Shown piece by piece: positions 44,872-58,281 of a stretch of 64,000 nt of DNA. The position numbers were made by a program, and so were the translations under genes. Below the pieces are notes generated by a model. The model saw only the letters and a program-made list of their open reading frames with translations, had not been told where the DNA came from and ran no database searches. Position 1 is the first letter of the stretch. Each line of letters opens with the position of its first letter. Source of the DNA: JAWKOK01 sp963765875 (GTDB lineage Bacteria; Chloroflexota; Anaerolineae; Caldilineales; Caldilineaceae); contig CAVXYK010000012.1 in NCBI GenBank assembly GCA_963765875.1, forward strand, positions 62,001 through 126,000, given 5' to 3'.

Positions 44872-46263
44872 ATGAATCAGCGTAAACCTGTGGTCGCCCT
44901 TGTCGGGCGTCCCAATGTAGGAAAATCGACCCTCTTCAACCGCTTGATCGGCAGACGAACGGCGATTGTAGAGGATATCCCCGGCACAACCCGTGATCGC
45001 ATCTATGGCGACAGCGAATGGAACGGCGCGGGGTTCATCGTCATCGACACCGGCGGGCTGGAAGCGCCCACAGAACTGGTGGAGAGCCGCCAACGACGCA
45101 CCAATTCAGCACCGCTGGCAGTAGACTCATTGCACTTCATAGAGTCCATCCAGAACCAGGCACAACTGGCGATTGAGGAAGCGGATGCGATCATCTTCGT
45201 GGTTGACGGCATGGAGGGACTGACGAGCGCCGATGAGGAAGTGGCCGACATCCTGCGCCAGACCAAACGGCCTGTCCTCATCGCCGCCAACAAGACCGAA
45301 AGCCCGGAACGGCAAATGAACGCTGTTGAGTTTTGGAATCTGGGCTTGGGGGAACCCTATGCCATCAGCGCATATCACGGCGGCGGCGTTGGCGATCTGC
45401 TCGATGAACTCGTCAAGCGACTGCCTTTCTTCTCCATCGAAGAAGAGGAAGAGCAGGAGGACGACAGCATTCGAATCGCCATTGTCGGCAGACCCAATGT
45501 TGGCAAGAGTAGCTTACTCAATGCACTCATCGGCATCGATCGGGCCATCGTCAGCAACGTACCCGGCACCACACGCGATCCGATCGACACGCGCATCACG
45601 TTCAACAAGCAAGCGATTACGCTGATCGACACGGCGGGCATTCGGCGTCGCGGCAAAGTCGAACCAGGCATTGAAAAATACAGTGTGTTGCGTAGTATGC
45701 GCAGCGTCGATCGCGCCGATGTGGCACTGCTGCTCATTGATGCCGTCGACGGCGTCACTGCGCAGGACGCCCACGTGGCGGGCTACGTGTTGGAACGCTA
45801 TAAGAGCGTCGTGGTGGTCGTCAACAAGTGGGATGCCATTGAGAAAGACGCCTACACAATGGTGAACTTCACCGAACAGGTCCGCAACGAGTTGAAGTTT
45901 CTCTCCTACGTACCCGTGGTCTTCATGAGCGCGCTGACGCATCAACGCATCCACACACTGTTGCCAACGGCCTTGGAAGTCGCTGCCGCACGTCGACATC
46001 GCTTGCCCACGAGTAAGGTCAATGAGATCATACGTGAGGCCTACGATAAGTCGCCGCCGTCGGTCAAGGCGGGACGTCGTCTACGGATCTACTATGTCAC
46101 ACAGGGTGATGTTGCACCACCTACGTTTGCCATTTTCGTCAACGATCCGGACATGGTCCACTTCACCTACCGGCGCTATCTGGAAAACCAGATCCGTGAA
46201 TTCTATCCGTTTATCGGAACACCAATCCGGATTATCTTCCGACCTCGAAGGCAGCAGGACTGA
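44872..46263 (+). CDS. der: Ribosome assembly GTPase Der (EngA)
   Basis: Double-GTPase needed for 50S ribosome assembly. 463 residues. First G domain: GRPNVGKSTLF (P-loop), DTGG, NKTE in place of the usual NKxD. Second: GRPNVGKSSLLNALIG, DTAGIRRRG, NKWD. The C-terminal KH-like domain (AGRRLRIYYVTQGDVAPPTF) is complete. An insertion of about 25 residues (TELVESRQRRTNSAPLAVDS) lies just after the first switch II. The first NKTE motif may lower guanine specificity in G1. Confidence 0.95.
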   Translation: MNQRKPVVALVGRPNVGKSTLFNRLIGRRTAIVEDIPGTTRDRIYGDSEWNGAGFIVIDTGGLEAPTELVESRQRRTNSAPLAVDSLHFIESIQNQAQLAIEEADAIIFVVDGMEGLTSADEEVADILRQTKRPVLIAANKTESPERQMNAVEFWNLGLGEPYAISAYHGGGVGDLLDELVKRLPFFSIEEEEEQEDDSIRIAIVGRPNVGKSSLLNALIGIDRAIVSNVPGTTRDPIDTRITFNKQAITLIDTAGIRRRGKVEPGIEKYSVLRSMRSVDRADVALLLIDAVDGVTAQDAHVAGYVLERYKSVVVVVNKWDAIEKDAYTMVNFTEQVRNELKFLSYVPVVFMSALTHQRIHTLLPTALEVAAARRHRLPTSKVNEIIREAYDKSPPSVKAGRRLRIYYVTQGDVAPPTFAIFVNDPDMVHFTYRRYLENQIREFYPFIGTPIRIIFRPRRQQD

Positions 46264-46371
46264 CTCGTAAATCCCGGCGGAAATACACGTGCAGATCGTA
46301 CCAGAAATCAGGTGTCGTTGTTTCCGCCGTGGTATTTCCGACACAATATAATTAGAAAAGGATAAGGATCT

Positions 46372-47400
46372 TTGGGCTGGGCAAAATCATATTGGATTGA
46401 ACTCGTTCTGGTCGGTGTTCTGGCCATCGCTGTGGGCTTTTTCGGCTATCTTGGCTATGGGCTTGTGACCGCTCAAACTGAATCGGAGCGCTATTCCGGA
46501 GAGAACACACTGGATAGCGTTTCCAAACAGATGGAATTCGGCCCGCGAATTCTGGGGACGCCGCAAAATGCACTGGTGCAGGATTGGCTGATCGCCGAAT
46601 TGCAGAGTGCCGGATGGTACCCGGTACGTCAGGAATTCTACGTCCCGGTTCCTGTTGATGACATGCCTCCTGCGACAGTCTTCACGACGACTGTCGCGTC
46701 AGATTCATCCGGCGACCTGACGATGGTGACCGGCAACAACATCATTGCCATCAGCAACTCGATCACTGACACAAATCAACCGGTGGGCTGGCTCGTCGCC
46801 CGCTATGACACACGTCTTTGGGCGGATGAGGACCCCGATCCGGCCAATCAGCAGTTGCCCGTCCCTGGGGCCAATGGCGGTGCGTCAGGTCCGGCACTGT
46901 TGGTCCAGCTGGCACACACGGTGAACAGATCCGCCACAGGCCATCGCATCTGTCTTGTTCTATTGGATGGCGAGGCGAACCGAGGATTGCCGGGATGGGG
47001 AGAGATGACGGGGATCGACTACTACCTGCAGGGACTCACGGACCATCTGTCACCATGCAAGGATCCTCGATTTGCTGTGGTGCTCGACTTGGTGGGCGGT
47101 GAGAATCAGCAGATCTACGTGGAGCAGAACAGCAACGCGTCGCTAAGCAGCGCCATCGGGAGATTTGCGGCTGAACTGGAATATGATGATCTAATCCTTG
47201 ATGAACGGAAATGGGAAATCCCAGGCGCCCACGAGGCATTGATTGCCGAGGGAATCCCTACCGCGGTGCTGATTGACTACGATTATCCACATCGAGCCAC
47301 AACGGAAGACACCATCGACAAGCTGTCAGCCGACAGCTTCACCAGTATCGGCGAGACGCTTACAACATGGTTGGAAGCGCAAGCCCCCTTTTCACCGTAG
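46372..47400 (+). CDS. M28-like peptidase or glutaminyl-cyclase relative, incomplete metal site
   Basis: 342 residues, TTG start with AAGGAT upstream. One N-terminal membrane helix (LVLVGVLAIAVGFFGYLGYG) with the rest outside. It shows VARYDTRLWADEDPD, PGANGGASGPALLVQLA, LLDGEANRGLPGWGE, VVLDLVGGENQ and PHRATTEDTIDKLS. In M28 enzymes and glutaminyl cyclases the third residue after GA in the PGA(N/T)D-type loop is a metal ligand. Here the Asp is Gly. The other ligands (Glu, Asp, His) look present. It may bind one zinc or be inactive. Confidence 0.72.
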   Translation: MGWAKSYWIELVLVGVLAIAVGFFGYLGYGLVTAQTESERYSGENTLDSVSKQMEFGPRILGTPQNALVQDWLIAELQSAGWYPVRQEFYVPVPVDDMPPATVFTTTVASDSSGDLTMVTGNNIIAISNSITDTNQPVGWLVARYDTRLWADEDPDPANQQLPVPGANGGASGPALLVQLAHTVNRSATGHRICLVLLDGEANRGLPGWGEMTGIDYYLQGLTDHLSPCKDPRFAVVLDLVGGENQQIYVEQNSNASLSSAIGRFAAELEYDDLILDERKWEIPGAHEALIAEGIPTAVLIDYDYPHRATTEDTIDKLSADSFTSIGETLTTWLEAQAPFSP

Positions 47401-47507
47401 TCGGTATCATGTCTGACTTCTTCGCAGTGCTAAACGGCAGCGTTGAGGCTTCAGAGTCGGCCCGCAATACGAAACAATGAATTCAATTGTGCACGATTAC
47501 TTAGCAT

Positions 47508-48053
47508 TCACGGACGTTGATAAGCAAGCTCGGTGATCCACCAGCGCTCATCTTCATAGACGAATTGCCATTCATCCACGCCGTTCACCACCGTTGCGCT
47601 GAATTCAACCTCAATAAGGTCAAACGTGGGAGCAGCCTCAAATGGAGGCGGCGGGTTGGGAAAGACGGCAAGTTCATAGCGGTCAAGGATTGCCGCCCGA
47701 TCTTGCCAGATGTAATCATCGGCCGGATCCGATGTGTTGCGACCATCGACAATCCGGGCCTCGGGATGCCAGAGCGATGACAAGGTGGCAAGATCCGTTG
47801 CAGCCGATGCCGTACGCTCGGCCACAATCAGTGCCGGGACAGACACTGCTGCATCCGCTGCAAAAGCAGAGACCATCGCCGGATCGAGTGCCGATGCGGT
47901 GGGCAGCTGTGACGGCGTTAGCGTAGGTACGGATACAGGCGAACAGCCGCCTATCAGCAACAGTAAAAAGGATAGTACAACCCACACCATAAGGCCGTTC
48001 TTGCCAGGATTCTTTGAAATACTGCGATTCAGGTCTATACTTAGCCGGATCAA
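47508..48053 (-). CDS. Lipoprotein with SnoaL/NTF2-like domain
   Basis: 181 residues. A long signal peptide ends in LLLLIGGC, a lipobox with Cys37. A Thr/Pro/Ser-rich linker follows, then a small alpha+beta domain (WHPEARIVDGRNTSDPADDY and WQFVYEDERWWITELAYQRP) typical of SnoaL/NTF2-like folds. TTG at 48053 has GAGAGG upstream. Met at 47990 is an alternative. It diverges from lgt, the enzyme that would lipidate it. No substrate can be inferred. Confidence 0.7.
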   Translation of the reverse strand: MIRLSIDLNRSISKNPGKNGLMVWVVLSFLLLLIGGCSPVSVPTLTPSQLPTASALDPAMVSAFAADAAVSVPALIVAERTASAATDLATLSSLWHPEARIVDGRNTSDPADDYIWQDRAAILDRYELAVFPNPPPPFEAAPTFDLIEVEFSATVVNGVDEWQFVYEDERWWITELAYQRP

Positions 48054-48168
48054 ATTACAGAACCTCTCATCAAGAACTGTCTAGCAATCATTTGCGACTT
48101 GGCTTCCCAACGTCGAAGGGTTCAAGCCCAAGCCGATATTCACGGATATACATGAAGGAGCAGACTGC

Positions 48169-49178
48169 ATGAATCCAGTCATTTTTCAAATAGGGCCGTT
48201 TTCGCTGCACTGGTACGGCGTCTTTATCGTCGGCGGTGCAGTCCTGGCCACCTGGGTAGCCGCTCGCTATGCGAACAAGGCTGGAGAGAACCCGGAACAT
48301 GTCTGGAATATGTTGGCGTGGGCGCTCATCGTCGGCATCATCGGGGCCCGCCTCTATCATGTCTTCAGCACACCGGCCGACGGCCTGGGATGGGCGCATT
48401 ACAAAGAAAACCCCATCGACATCATCAACTTCTGGAACGGCGGCTTTCGTGGCCTGGGCATCTATGGCGGCCTCGCAGGCGGCATTATCGCCATCGCCGT
48501 CTACGCCTGGTACAACAAGCTGAATGTTCTAACCTATCTGGACTTCATCGCCCCGAATGTACTGTTGGCGCAGGCCATCGGACGAATGGGCAATTTCGTC
48601 AATCAGGAGCTGTACGGACCGCCAAGCACTGCCCCCTGGGCCTTTCACATCAATCCGACCTATCCTTGTCAGCTGCCGAACAATATCCCTCAGATCAGTG
48701 GGTTCATCTGCGGTAGCGGCAATGTATCAGAGGAAGCCGTCGCATGGTACGCGGCGAATGGTTTCCATCCCACCTTCTTCTATGAAGCCCTATGGAGTCT
48801 GAGCCTCTGGGTCATTCTGACTCTGGTCTATCGCTACGCAGGCCAGCGCCTGCGCACCGGTGACGGCGTCTTTCTCTACTTCATTGCCTACCCGTTGGGC
48901 CGGCTCTGGGTGGAAGCCTTCCGCCCCGATGCCTGGGTGATGGGGACACTGGCCACTGCGCAGTGGATTGCCATCGGCAGCATCATCATCAGCACCATCC
49001 TGCTGATAGTGCGCCACTGGAAGTGGTCTTGGCGAGACCATCCGGATGACTCTCTGATTTCACTCAGTGCCACAGCACAACGATACCCTATTCGGAAGCG
49101 CACCAAGAAGAGACCAACAAGAATAACAACGACACGAAGAAGAGCAATCAGAAGAAGAAAAAGAAAAAAAAGAAGTAG
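48169..49178 (+). CDS. lgt: Prolipoprotein diacylglyceryl transferase, frame break near the 3' end
   Basis: Transfers diacylglycerol to the lipobox cysteine of preprolipoproteins. Six to seven membrane helices with HWYGVFIVGGA, GFRGLGIYGGLAGG and the signature AIGRMGNFVNQELYGPP. AAGGAG precedes the ATG. The open frame runs on to 49350, but this part is an Arg-rich artefact that passes through a terminator. Adding one C at CCC 49086-49088 restores YSEAHQEETNKNNND and a poly-Lys tail ending in a TAG at 49178, just before the terminator. I therefore annotate the end at 49178. Confidence 0.9.
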
Positions 49179-49192
49179 TTGTATTCAACCGA

Positions 49193-49224
49193 ACGACGGG
49201 CTGTCGACAGCCCGTCGTTTTTTT
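49193..49224 (+). terminator. Rho-independent terminator of lgt
   Basis: ACGACGGGCTG (49193-49203), TCGA, CAGCCCGTCGT (49208-49218), then T-run 49219-49224. An 11-bp perfect stem. It starts 14 bases after the restored lgt stop and would also serve the minus-strand DUF503 gene ending at 49238. Confidence 0.9.
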
Positions 49225-49237
49225 CTACCCTCGATAA

Positions 49238-49525
49238 TCACCCCAACATCTCGATGTGATAGTCGACGAGTTGCGCATCCAGACGCCAGTCTTCGACCCG
49301 GTTGGCCGCATGTTGCAATTGCCGGTGTGCGACCGCGCTATTCTGGCTGACACAGACGACCTCCAACACAGCACGAGAATGCATATCCTGGGCATCCGCC
49401 TCACAGACGGAGACATTGAAGTCCTTGCGCAGGCGCGCAATCAGCGGCTTCAGAATACTGCGCTTGCCCTTAAGGCTTGTGTTCAGCGGCAAATAGAGTT
49501 CAAGAGTGAGCAATCCAATGGCCAT
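49238..49525 (-). CDS. DUF503 (YlxP-like) protein
   Basis: 95 residues, normal family length. It starts MAIGLLTLELYLPLNTSLKG and has KRSILKPLIARLRKDFNVSV, the family pattern. In other bacteria the gene lies beside ribosome-maturation genes (rbfA, infB). Here it follows the lipoyl-transferase-like gene by 14 bases, and is the last gene of a three-gene minus-strand operon. The molecular role is unknown. Confidence 0.88.
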   Translation of the reverse strand: MAIGLLTLELYLPLNTSLKGKRSILKPLIARLRKDFNVSVCEADAQDMHSRAVLEVVCVSQNSAVAHRQLQHAANRVEDWRLDAQLVDYHIEMLG

Positions 49526-49539
49526 GGCAATTCAAAAAC

Positions 49540-50469
49540 CTAACGGTTGTTGGTCCAATCCGGCGACGCAAACTGTTCACGGATGAGCAGAGCCGTGCGG
49601 CGAACTTCCGACGACTCGGGTAGCGCCCTATCGAACGAGAGCTGAAGCTCATCGCCGAAGCCGGCAACAATCTTGGACGCCACATAGTCGAATGCCACAC
49701 GCGCATCATCGTCAGCCACGTTCAACGCTTGGGCCAGCGTGCAGGCGCGTTGGCCCAACTCGATCCGCAATCGGCTTGCTTCGTCCGGATCCAGCGCCAA
49801 CACGTCGATGAGGCGCGTGATGTCGCCGGTCAACGGCAGGCTGCCATGCTGCAAGACGTACCCAGCACGGCGGCTCTGAGCGCTCCCCATCAACTTGCGC
49901 CCGTTGGACGTGATCTCGTAAGCGCTGGGCACTTCGAAACAGGCTGCCGAGACGTCGGAGCCTGTTCGTGTGTCGCCGGCAGCTTTGTCCACATCGCCCA
50001 GCCCAAGCTGTTGCAAACCCGACAGCAGTGCATTGCTCAACCGCAGATATGCGTCCATCACGCCGCCGCGTACGCGTGGCTCATCCGCAGCAGCAGCAAC
50101 GGAATAGGTGAGTTCGTCGATATGCAGGATCGCGCGTCCGCCGGTGGGACGACGTACAACCTCATAGCCGAGGGAATCGATGGCGCTCAGATCGACATCG
50201 GTCACCGGCTGGTGGCGACCCAGGCTGACCGCCGGCGGCTTCCACCGGTAGAAGCGGATGGTCGAAGGACTCTCGCCCGCTGCACACGACTCGGCGATGG
50301 CCTGATCGAGCGCCATGTTTGCTGCGCCTGAGCGAGGCTCATCATCGATGATGAGCCGCCAGGTGGCGGGTTGAATATCGGCATCCAAGATCGCATTGCC
50401 CTCGGTAAAAATGGCGTTCGGATCCGATAGACGATTCGGGTTGACTGGCGCAAAGCTGGCTGCGGTCAT
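49540..50469 (-). CDS. Lipoate/octanoate transferase, LipM/LplA type
   Basis: 309 residues, BPL/LplA fold. Motifs: WRLIIDDEPRSGAANMALDQ, TIRFYRWKPPAVSLGRHQ, RRPTGGRAILHIDELTYSV, and RKLMGSAQSRRAGYVLQHGS. A cysteine in SAACFEVPSAYEI matches the acyl-accepting cysteine of LipM octanoyltransferases, so octanoyl transfer from ACP to GcvH or E2 is more likely than ATP-dependent lipoate ligation. The C-terminal tail exceeds the core by about 40 residues. It lies 5 bases after the YgfZ gene, consistent with lipoyl synthesis needing iron-sulfur maintenance. Confidence 0.85.
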   Translation of the reverse strand: MTAASFAPVNPNRLSDPNAIFTEGNAILDADIQPATWRLIIDDEPRSGAANMALDQAIAESCAAGESPSTIRFYRWKPPAVSLGRHQPVTDVDLSAIDSLGYEVVRRPTGGRAILHIDELTYSVAAAADEPRVRGGVMDAYLRLSNALLSGLQQLGLGDVDKAAGDTRTGSDVSAACFEVPSAYEITSNGRKLMGSAQSRRAGYVLQHGSLPLTGDITRLIDVLALDPDEASRLRIELGQRACTLAQALNVADDDARVAFDYVASKIVAGFGDELQLSFDRALPESSEVRRTALLIREQFASPDWTNNR

Positions 50470-50474
50470 AGGAT

Positions 50475-51461
50475 TTAGTCCTCAGTATCAAACGGTAGCT
50501 GCACAACGGTTGCCGGTTGGCCGGAGACGGAGACCACGGTCCCCGACTCGTTGGCCGGTCGCTTGACGACAGCCATTGCGATGGCTTTTCCCAGAACAGG
50601 ACTATAGGCAACGCTGGTCACCGTTCCCATATTGCGGCCATCTGCCTGCACCTCGGCGCTCTCTGCCGGCGCTTCATCACCGATCAAACCGACCAGTGTT
50701 TTGGTAACCTTGTCATAAGTAACCTGACGAGCGATGATCTCCTGTCCCGTGTAGCAGCCTTTGTCATCAGCACAGACCCAGGCCATGCCCGATTCGAGCG
50801 GATTGTAGGCATCGATCAGTTCCGTTCCAGGGATGGGCCGACCCGCTTCAATGCGTGCGACATGATAGGTTGCTTCGTCAATGGGCAGCACCCCGGCACC
50901 AGCCAACTGAGACAACAGGCGCTCAGCATCGGCAATCGGGGCCAACAGTTCGTATCCGGGAAGATCGAAGCGGGTCTGCTTGACGGCGACTATGCCATCC
51001 TTCTCGGCCCATGCGCCATCAGCCGCATCCGACAGATCAATGCCAATCGTTGTCAGGATCTCCCCTGCACGCGAACCCATCAGCCGCAACCTCGTCCACG
51101 CTGCACTGTCGTCGACAACCTTCACGGCATCCATGAAGAAGATCTTTCCCTTCAGATTGCGTGCAAGGGCTTCCGTTTCGCCGGCAGCCGGCAGCAGCCA
51201 GAGTTCATCAGACCGGCAGACCACGGTGAACACATATTCCGTACGCGCCGTTGGACTGGTCAAGATGGTGACGTTCGACTCGCCGTTCTTCAGGCCATTG
51301 ATCTCATTTGTCGTCATGCGATGCAGAAAATCTTGGCGATCCGCATCGCTCAACACAAGCAGCCCGTATTGTGGGCGTCGCTGGATCACGGCTCCATCCT
51401 GCAATGCCCGATATGCTGCCTCTGTAATTCCCGCCGTTGACGTCAGTACACTATCACTCAT
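50475..51461 (-). CDS. ygfZ: YgfZ/GcvT-like folate-binding protein
   Basis: 328 residues, related to GcvT (aminomethyltransferase) but carrying the YgfZ signature KGCYTGQEIIAR with its conserved cysteine. It opens with RRPQYGLLVLSDADRQDFLH and closes with a beta-barrel domain (NMGTVTSVAYSPVLGKAIAM). YgfZ proteins bind folate and support repair or assembly of iron-sulfur clusters in radical enzymes such as LipA and MiaB. It is first in the operon with LipM, which suggests a role in lipoylation. Start taken at 51461. Confidence 0.85.
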   Translation of the reverse strand: MSDSVLTSTAGITEAAYRALQDGAVIQRRPQYGLLVLSDADRQDFLHRMTTNEINGLKNGESNVTILTSPTARTEYVFTVVCRSDELWLLPAAGETEALARNLKGKIFFMDAVKVVDDSAAWTRLRLMGSRAGEILTTIGIDLSDAADGAWAEKDGIVAVKQTRFDLPGYELLAPIADAERLLSQLAGAGVLPIDEATYHVARIEAGRPIPGTELIDAYNPLESGMAWVCADDKGCYTGQEIIARQVTYDKVTKTLVGLIGDEAPAESAEVQADGRNMGTVTSVAYSPVLGKAIAMAVVKRPANESGTVVSVSGQPATVVQLPFDTED

Positions 51462-51587
51462 ATTTAGGTTCCTCTCATTGGAAACGAGTTAGATTCGCAA
51501 AAGTCCAGAGTCGTTTCAGTATCATCTGTGTCCTATCCTTTTTCCATCTGTGTAAATCTGTGGCAAAAAAGGCCCTTTGCAGCGGAC

Positions 51588-52996
51588 TCACTCGCTTCCA
51601 TATCGTTCAACGAAATCAAGAATATGATAGAACATCGCGCGGGCCGCGTCAGTCATATTGTCATCAATTTGCAGATAATGACTGACATCCGTGTAGTAGA
51701 ACGTTTCGACCGGGACCCCGGCCGCACGCAGACCTGAAGCCAGATCCTCAGCCTGGCAGATCGGAATGATCGCATCCGCATCGGTGTGAATGATCAAGGT
51801 TGGCGGCAACTGACCGGCAACGTAGGTAGGCGAAAGGCGCAGGAACGGAATCGGATGGGTTTTCGGGTTGCCCATTGCCGGTATCACAAGTTCATATGCA
51901 GGCGGCACGGTGATGGCCCCGGTATAAAAATCATGTGCGCCGGAAAAAGCATCACCGATACCGCCGATAGTCACCCAGGCGCTGATATCGTCTCGCCCCA
52001 TGTCGCGTAGGAGTCGGTTGAGAATGCCGCTGCTGAAGCTGCCCCCAGCGCAACCGCAGGTGAGTCCTGGAAAAAGGGTCCGAGCGCCCCTGCCTTCGCC
52101 AGCGTGAGAGCGATGCGTGCATCCATTGCGTGTTCGTCGACATCAATGCCCCAGTCAGATACAGGCGAATGCGCTACCAGCCCATACCCTTGGGAAGCAA
52201 AGGCGACGCTAACTTGTTCCCATCCATCGACGACGCCCGGATACGAGAAGAAAAGCAGCGGCAGACCACCGCGCAATAGCTCGCTGCCTAATTCCTCACT
52301 GTTCAGTTCTTGGCTATCCGTCGTACCCAGAGGCAGATAGAGTCGAAGCGTGTCATTGACGACGCCATCTCGTTCAAACCTAAACGTGAGTACCTGAGCG
52401 ACTGAGTCTTCGGGAAAGGGCGCGGTGGACGTATACGAGCCGGTAAGCTCCAACTGCACCGCAGTTGCAAGATCGTCTGACAGGCCAACTGTCACGCGTG
52501 GTTGGAGTGCAAGCAGAGGGGCCTCGGTCTCGACACCTTCTTTGATGGTGACCAGGCGGGGGACGCCCAGCGAATCGAGCGCCGCTGCCTCATCATAGCC
52601 CGGCGCAATCGCAGCAGGCACATATTGACCGACCGGCACGCCGTCGATGCGGTATCGGCCTGCTTCATCAGTCACGGCGGCATGGGGACGTCCGGTCCGT
52701 TCGGCGACCACGACGCTGGCCCCTGCAATGGGCCTGTCGCCGTCGACCACTTGGCCGGTCAACGTGCCGCTTGGTCCGGAAGGATCAACTGGCGACAACG
52801 TACCCAACCGCGATGAGACCCAATAGCCGAAGACGTTCATCTCGGGCGAGGGTGTGCAGGCGGCCAGCAACAACGAAAGTAACAGCCAGAGAGAAATCAG
52901 GCCGATCCAATGGCGGCTACGCATGCCGGTTACCGGCCCAATATCTGTTTTTCGCTTGCGTACGCAGCGTTTTCGCCGCTGCTCAATTTGCATCAT
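51588..52996 (-). CDS. Secreted alpha/beta hydrolase lipoprotein with carboxypeptidase-regulatory domain, frame broken
   Basis: An N-terminal signal ends in LLSLLLAACTPSPE, a lipobox. A transthyretin-like domain follows (GTLTGQVVDGDRPIAGASVV and AAVTDEAGRYRIDGVPVGQY), then an alpha/beta hydrolase. The nucleophile elbow is read as ALGAASAA in the first frame and as GGSFSSGILNRLLRD in the next. One G added to the GGGGG at about 52036-52040 merges them into a single protein of about 469 residues. The C-terminal His is in YTDVSHYLQIDD and Asp in IIHTDADAII. The broken G run suggests a read indel. Confidence 0.75.
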
Positions 52997-53113
52997 ATTG
53001 CCCTGCGCGGATTATAGCACGCCGTGAGAACAGCGGTCAACGGATAGTGAGTTGACGACGCACATCAAGGAACTAGCTAAACTGAAGACGCTATCAAAAC
53101 ATGACTTCCGTAG

Positions 53114-53132
53114 GTCCGACTTGCAGTCGGAC
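53114..53132. repeat. Short hairpin repeat
   Basis: GTCCGACT and AGTCGGAC pair around TGC. The wider 52997-53318 interval holds no gene, only this and a second imperfect palindrome around 53205-53225. Confidence 0.4.
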
Positions 53133-53318
53133 TAGTTCGATGACCTCTGGATCCGTCTAGCACACGCGCACCTTGTCACGCTGTAAGCGTGGCCTACAAC
53201 AATCATGATCCCATTGTGATCATAGTTTAGAAGGAAACAGCCGAGGCTCCATCCACATGTCGGACAGTCAATCGCACGAATGACGCCGGAAGGGGATCGA
53301 CCCAGCAACCGGAGTCAT

Positions 53319-53348
53319 TTGGCAAGCAATTCAAACTGGCGGTATACT
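53319..53348 (+). promoter_or_regulatory. Probable promoter of the tricorn-like gene
   Basis: TTGGCA (53319-53324), 18 bases, TATACT (53343-53348), about 60 bases ahead of the ATG at 53410. Confidence 0.45.
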
Positions 53349-53409
53349 CTGGTGATTCGCTCAATCTGCTCTGAGCACCTGGCGTACGTTTTCATGAGGA
53401 CAACACTGA

Positions 53410-57113
<3,704 letters not shown>

Positions 57114-57218
57114 TGATCGATAGGCGTTCGCTTCGCTTGGCCGGGCCAGGCTGGGCGGATTACTTGGAGATTAACAAGTAAACACTGGCATAGATCTGTC
57201 GCTGCGGCCGCCGGACTC

Positions 57219-57319
57219 GCCTCACCCTGCCATGAGGCCAAAAGCGCCACAGGCGGTCCCTCTCCAAAATTTGGAGAGGGACGCGTAGCCTCCGTTTAGG
57301 AGGCGCAGCAGGGTGAGGC
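57219..57319. repeat. Structured dispersed repeat
   Basis: GCCTCACCCTGC (57219-57230) is the complement of 57308-57319. Inside lies a 27-base palindrome with arms GTCCCTCTCCAAA and TTTGGAGAGGGAC (57256-57282). Together they make a 100-base cruciform-like unit. The rest of 57114-57465 holds no gene. Confidence 0.7.
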
Positions 57320-57465
57320 CAAGGGCGTCGCTAACTCGCTTATGCCGTTACTATTTCGCTAATCTTCAACCAGTCCGCCCTATGCGATGGAACAGACTGC
57401 TGGAACAGAGCGTTAGTGCAGGGAAATGACGCCGATCGTGCTCGTTCAAGTTAGAGACAGAAACT

Positions 57466-58101
57466 GTGCTAGACAGACCCACAAGAAAAATCCATCGTCC
57501 CCGCATAAACGGAATTGCCGCACTACTGCTTGGATTGCTAGCGTTTTTCGCAGTCGTACAGACTGCACAAGCCCAACAACAGGCAGATGATCCCGGCGAC
57601 GATGGAATGCACTATCTCTTCCTCCCGGCGATCAACAACGGCCAGGCATCCGCCTGCAACGCCACGGCCGAGGAGAAAGCCGCGGCCGATCTCTTCCTCA
57701 ACGACGCGCGTCAATCTCGTTCCAACCTGGTCTGCAGCCCGCTTCTAACCGATGTGGCACGCCAACGAGCAGCAGACATGGCCAGTCGCGGCTATTTCGA
57801 CCATGTCAATCCGGATGGCGCCGGGCCAAATAGCCTGATACGTGCAGCAGGCTACCGCTTGCCCGATTACTATGATCAGAGTGCGCCCAGCAACAATATT
57901 GAGTCCATTGCTGCCGGTTTTGCCACAGCCGACGCGACCTGGGAAGGTTGGGTGAATTCACCCCATCATCGCTCGCATGTGTTGGCTGAAGAGCCCTTTT
58001 TCATTGAACAGACCGAGTACGGCATTGGGTATTATTACGACCCCGACAGCTACTATCACCACTATTGGGTCATTCTGACCGCACTGCCTGATACGCCGTG
58101 A
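57466..58101 (+). CDS. Secreted CAP-domain (SCP/PR1) protein
   Basis: 211 residues from GTG 57466. A signal peptide (AALLLGLLAFFAVVQTAQAQ) is followed by LFLPAINNG, then a CAP domain: LLTDVARQRAADMASRGYFD, HVNPDGAGPN, SNNIESIAAGF (the usual GEN is NIE), and WVNSPHHRSHVL. CAP proteins are extracellular and often involved in defence or lipid binding. The FLPAIN tract after the signal echoes FLPLVIR at the end of the CUB-like protein. The ribosome site is weak. It ends at the shared terminator with topA. Confidence 0.85.
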   Translation: MLDRPTRKIHRPRINGIAALLLGLLAFFAVVQTAQAQQQADDPGDDGMHYLFLPAINNGQASACNATAEEKAAADLFLNDARQSRSNLVCSPLLTDVARQRAADMASRGYFDHVNPDGAGPNSLIRAAGYRLPDYYDQSAPSNNIESIAAGFATADATWEGWVNSPHHRSHVLAEEPFFIEQTEYGIGYYYDPDSYYHHYWVILTALPDTP

Positions 58102-58136
58102 GAGCCTCGGCAGATCGACTGGGTTCAAGCCGAGAA

Positions 58137-58277
58137 GTAACTATTCAGGCTGTGGTACAAATAGACCGCGGGTTCGGCGGATGAAGCTGATTTTCGCGGA
58201 TTATATCCGACTTGATCCGGCTTGATCCGCCTGATTTGCCTAATCTGCCGTCTATCAGCGTATGGCTGAATAGTTAC
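58137..58277. repeat. 141-bp element with 12-bp inverted ends
   Basis: GTAACTATTCAG (58137-58148) and CTGAATAGTTAC (58266-58277) are exact complements. The interior (GCGGATGAAGCTGATTTTCGC) resembles the repeats at 41262 and 41337. No gene in it. Confidence 0.6.
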
Positions 58278-58281
58278 CCGT

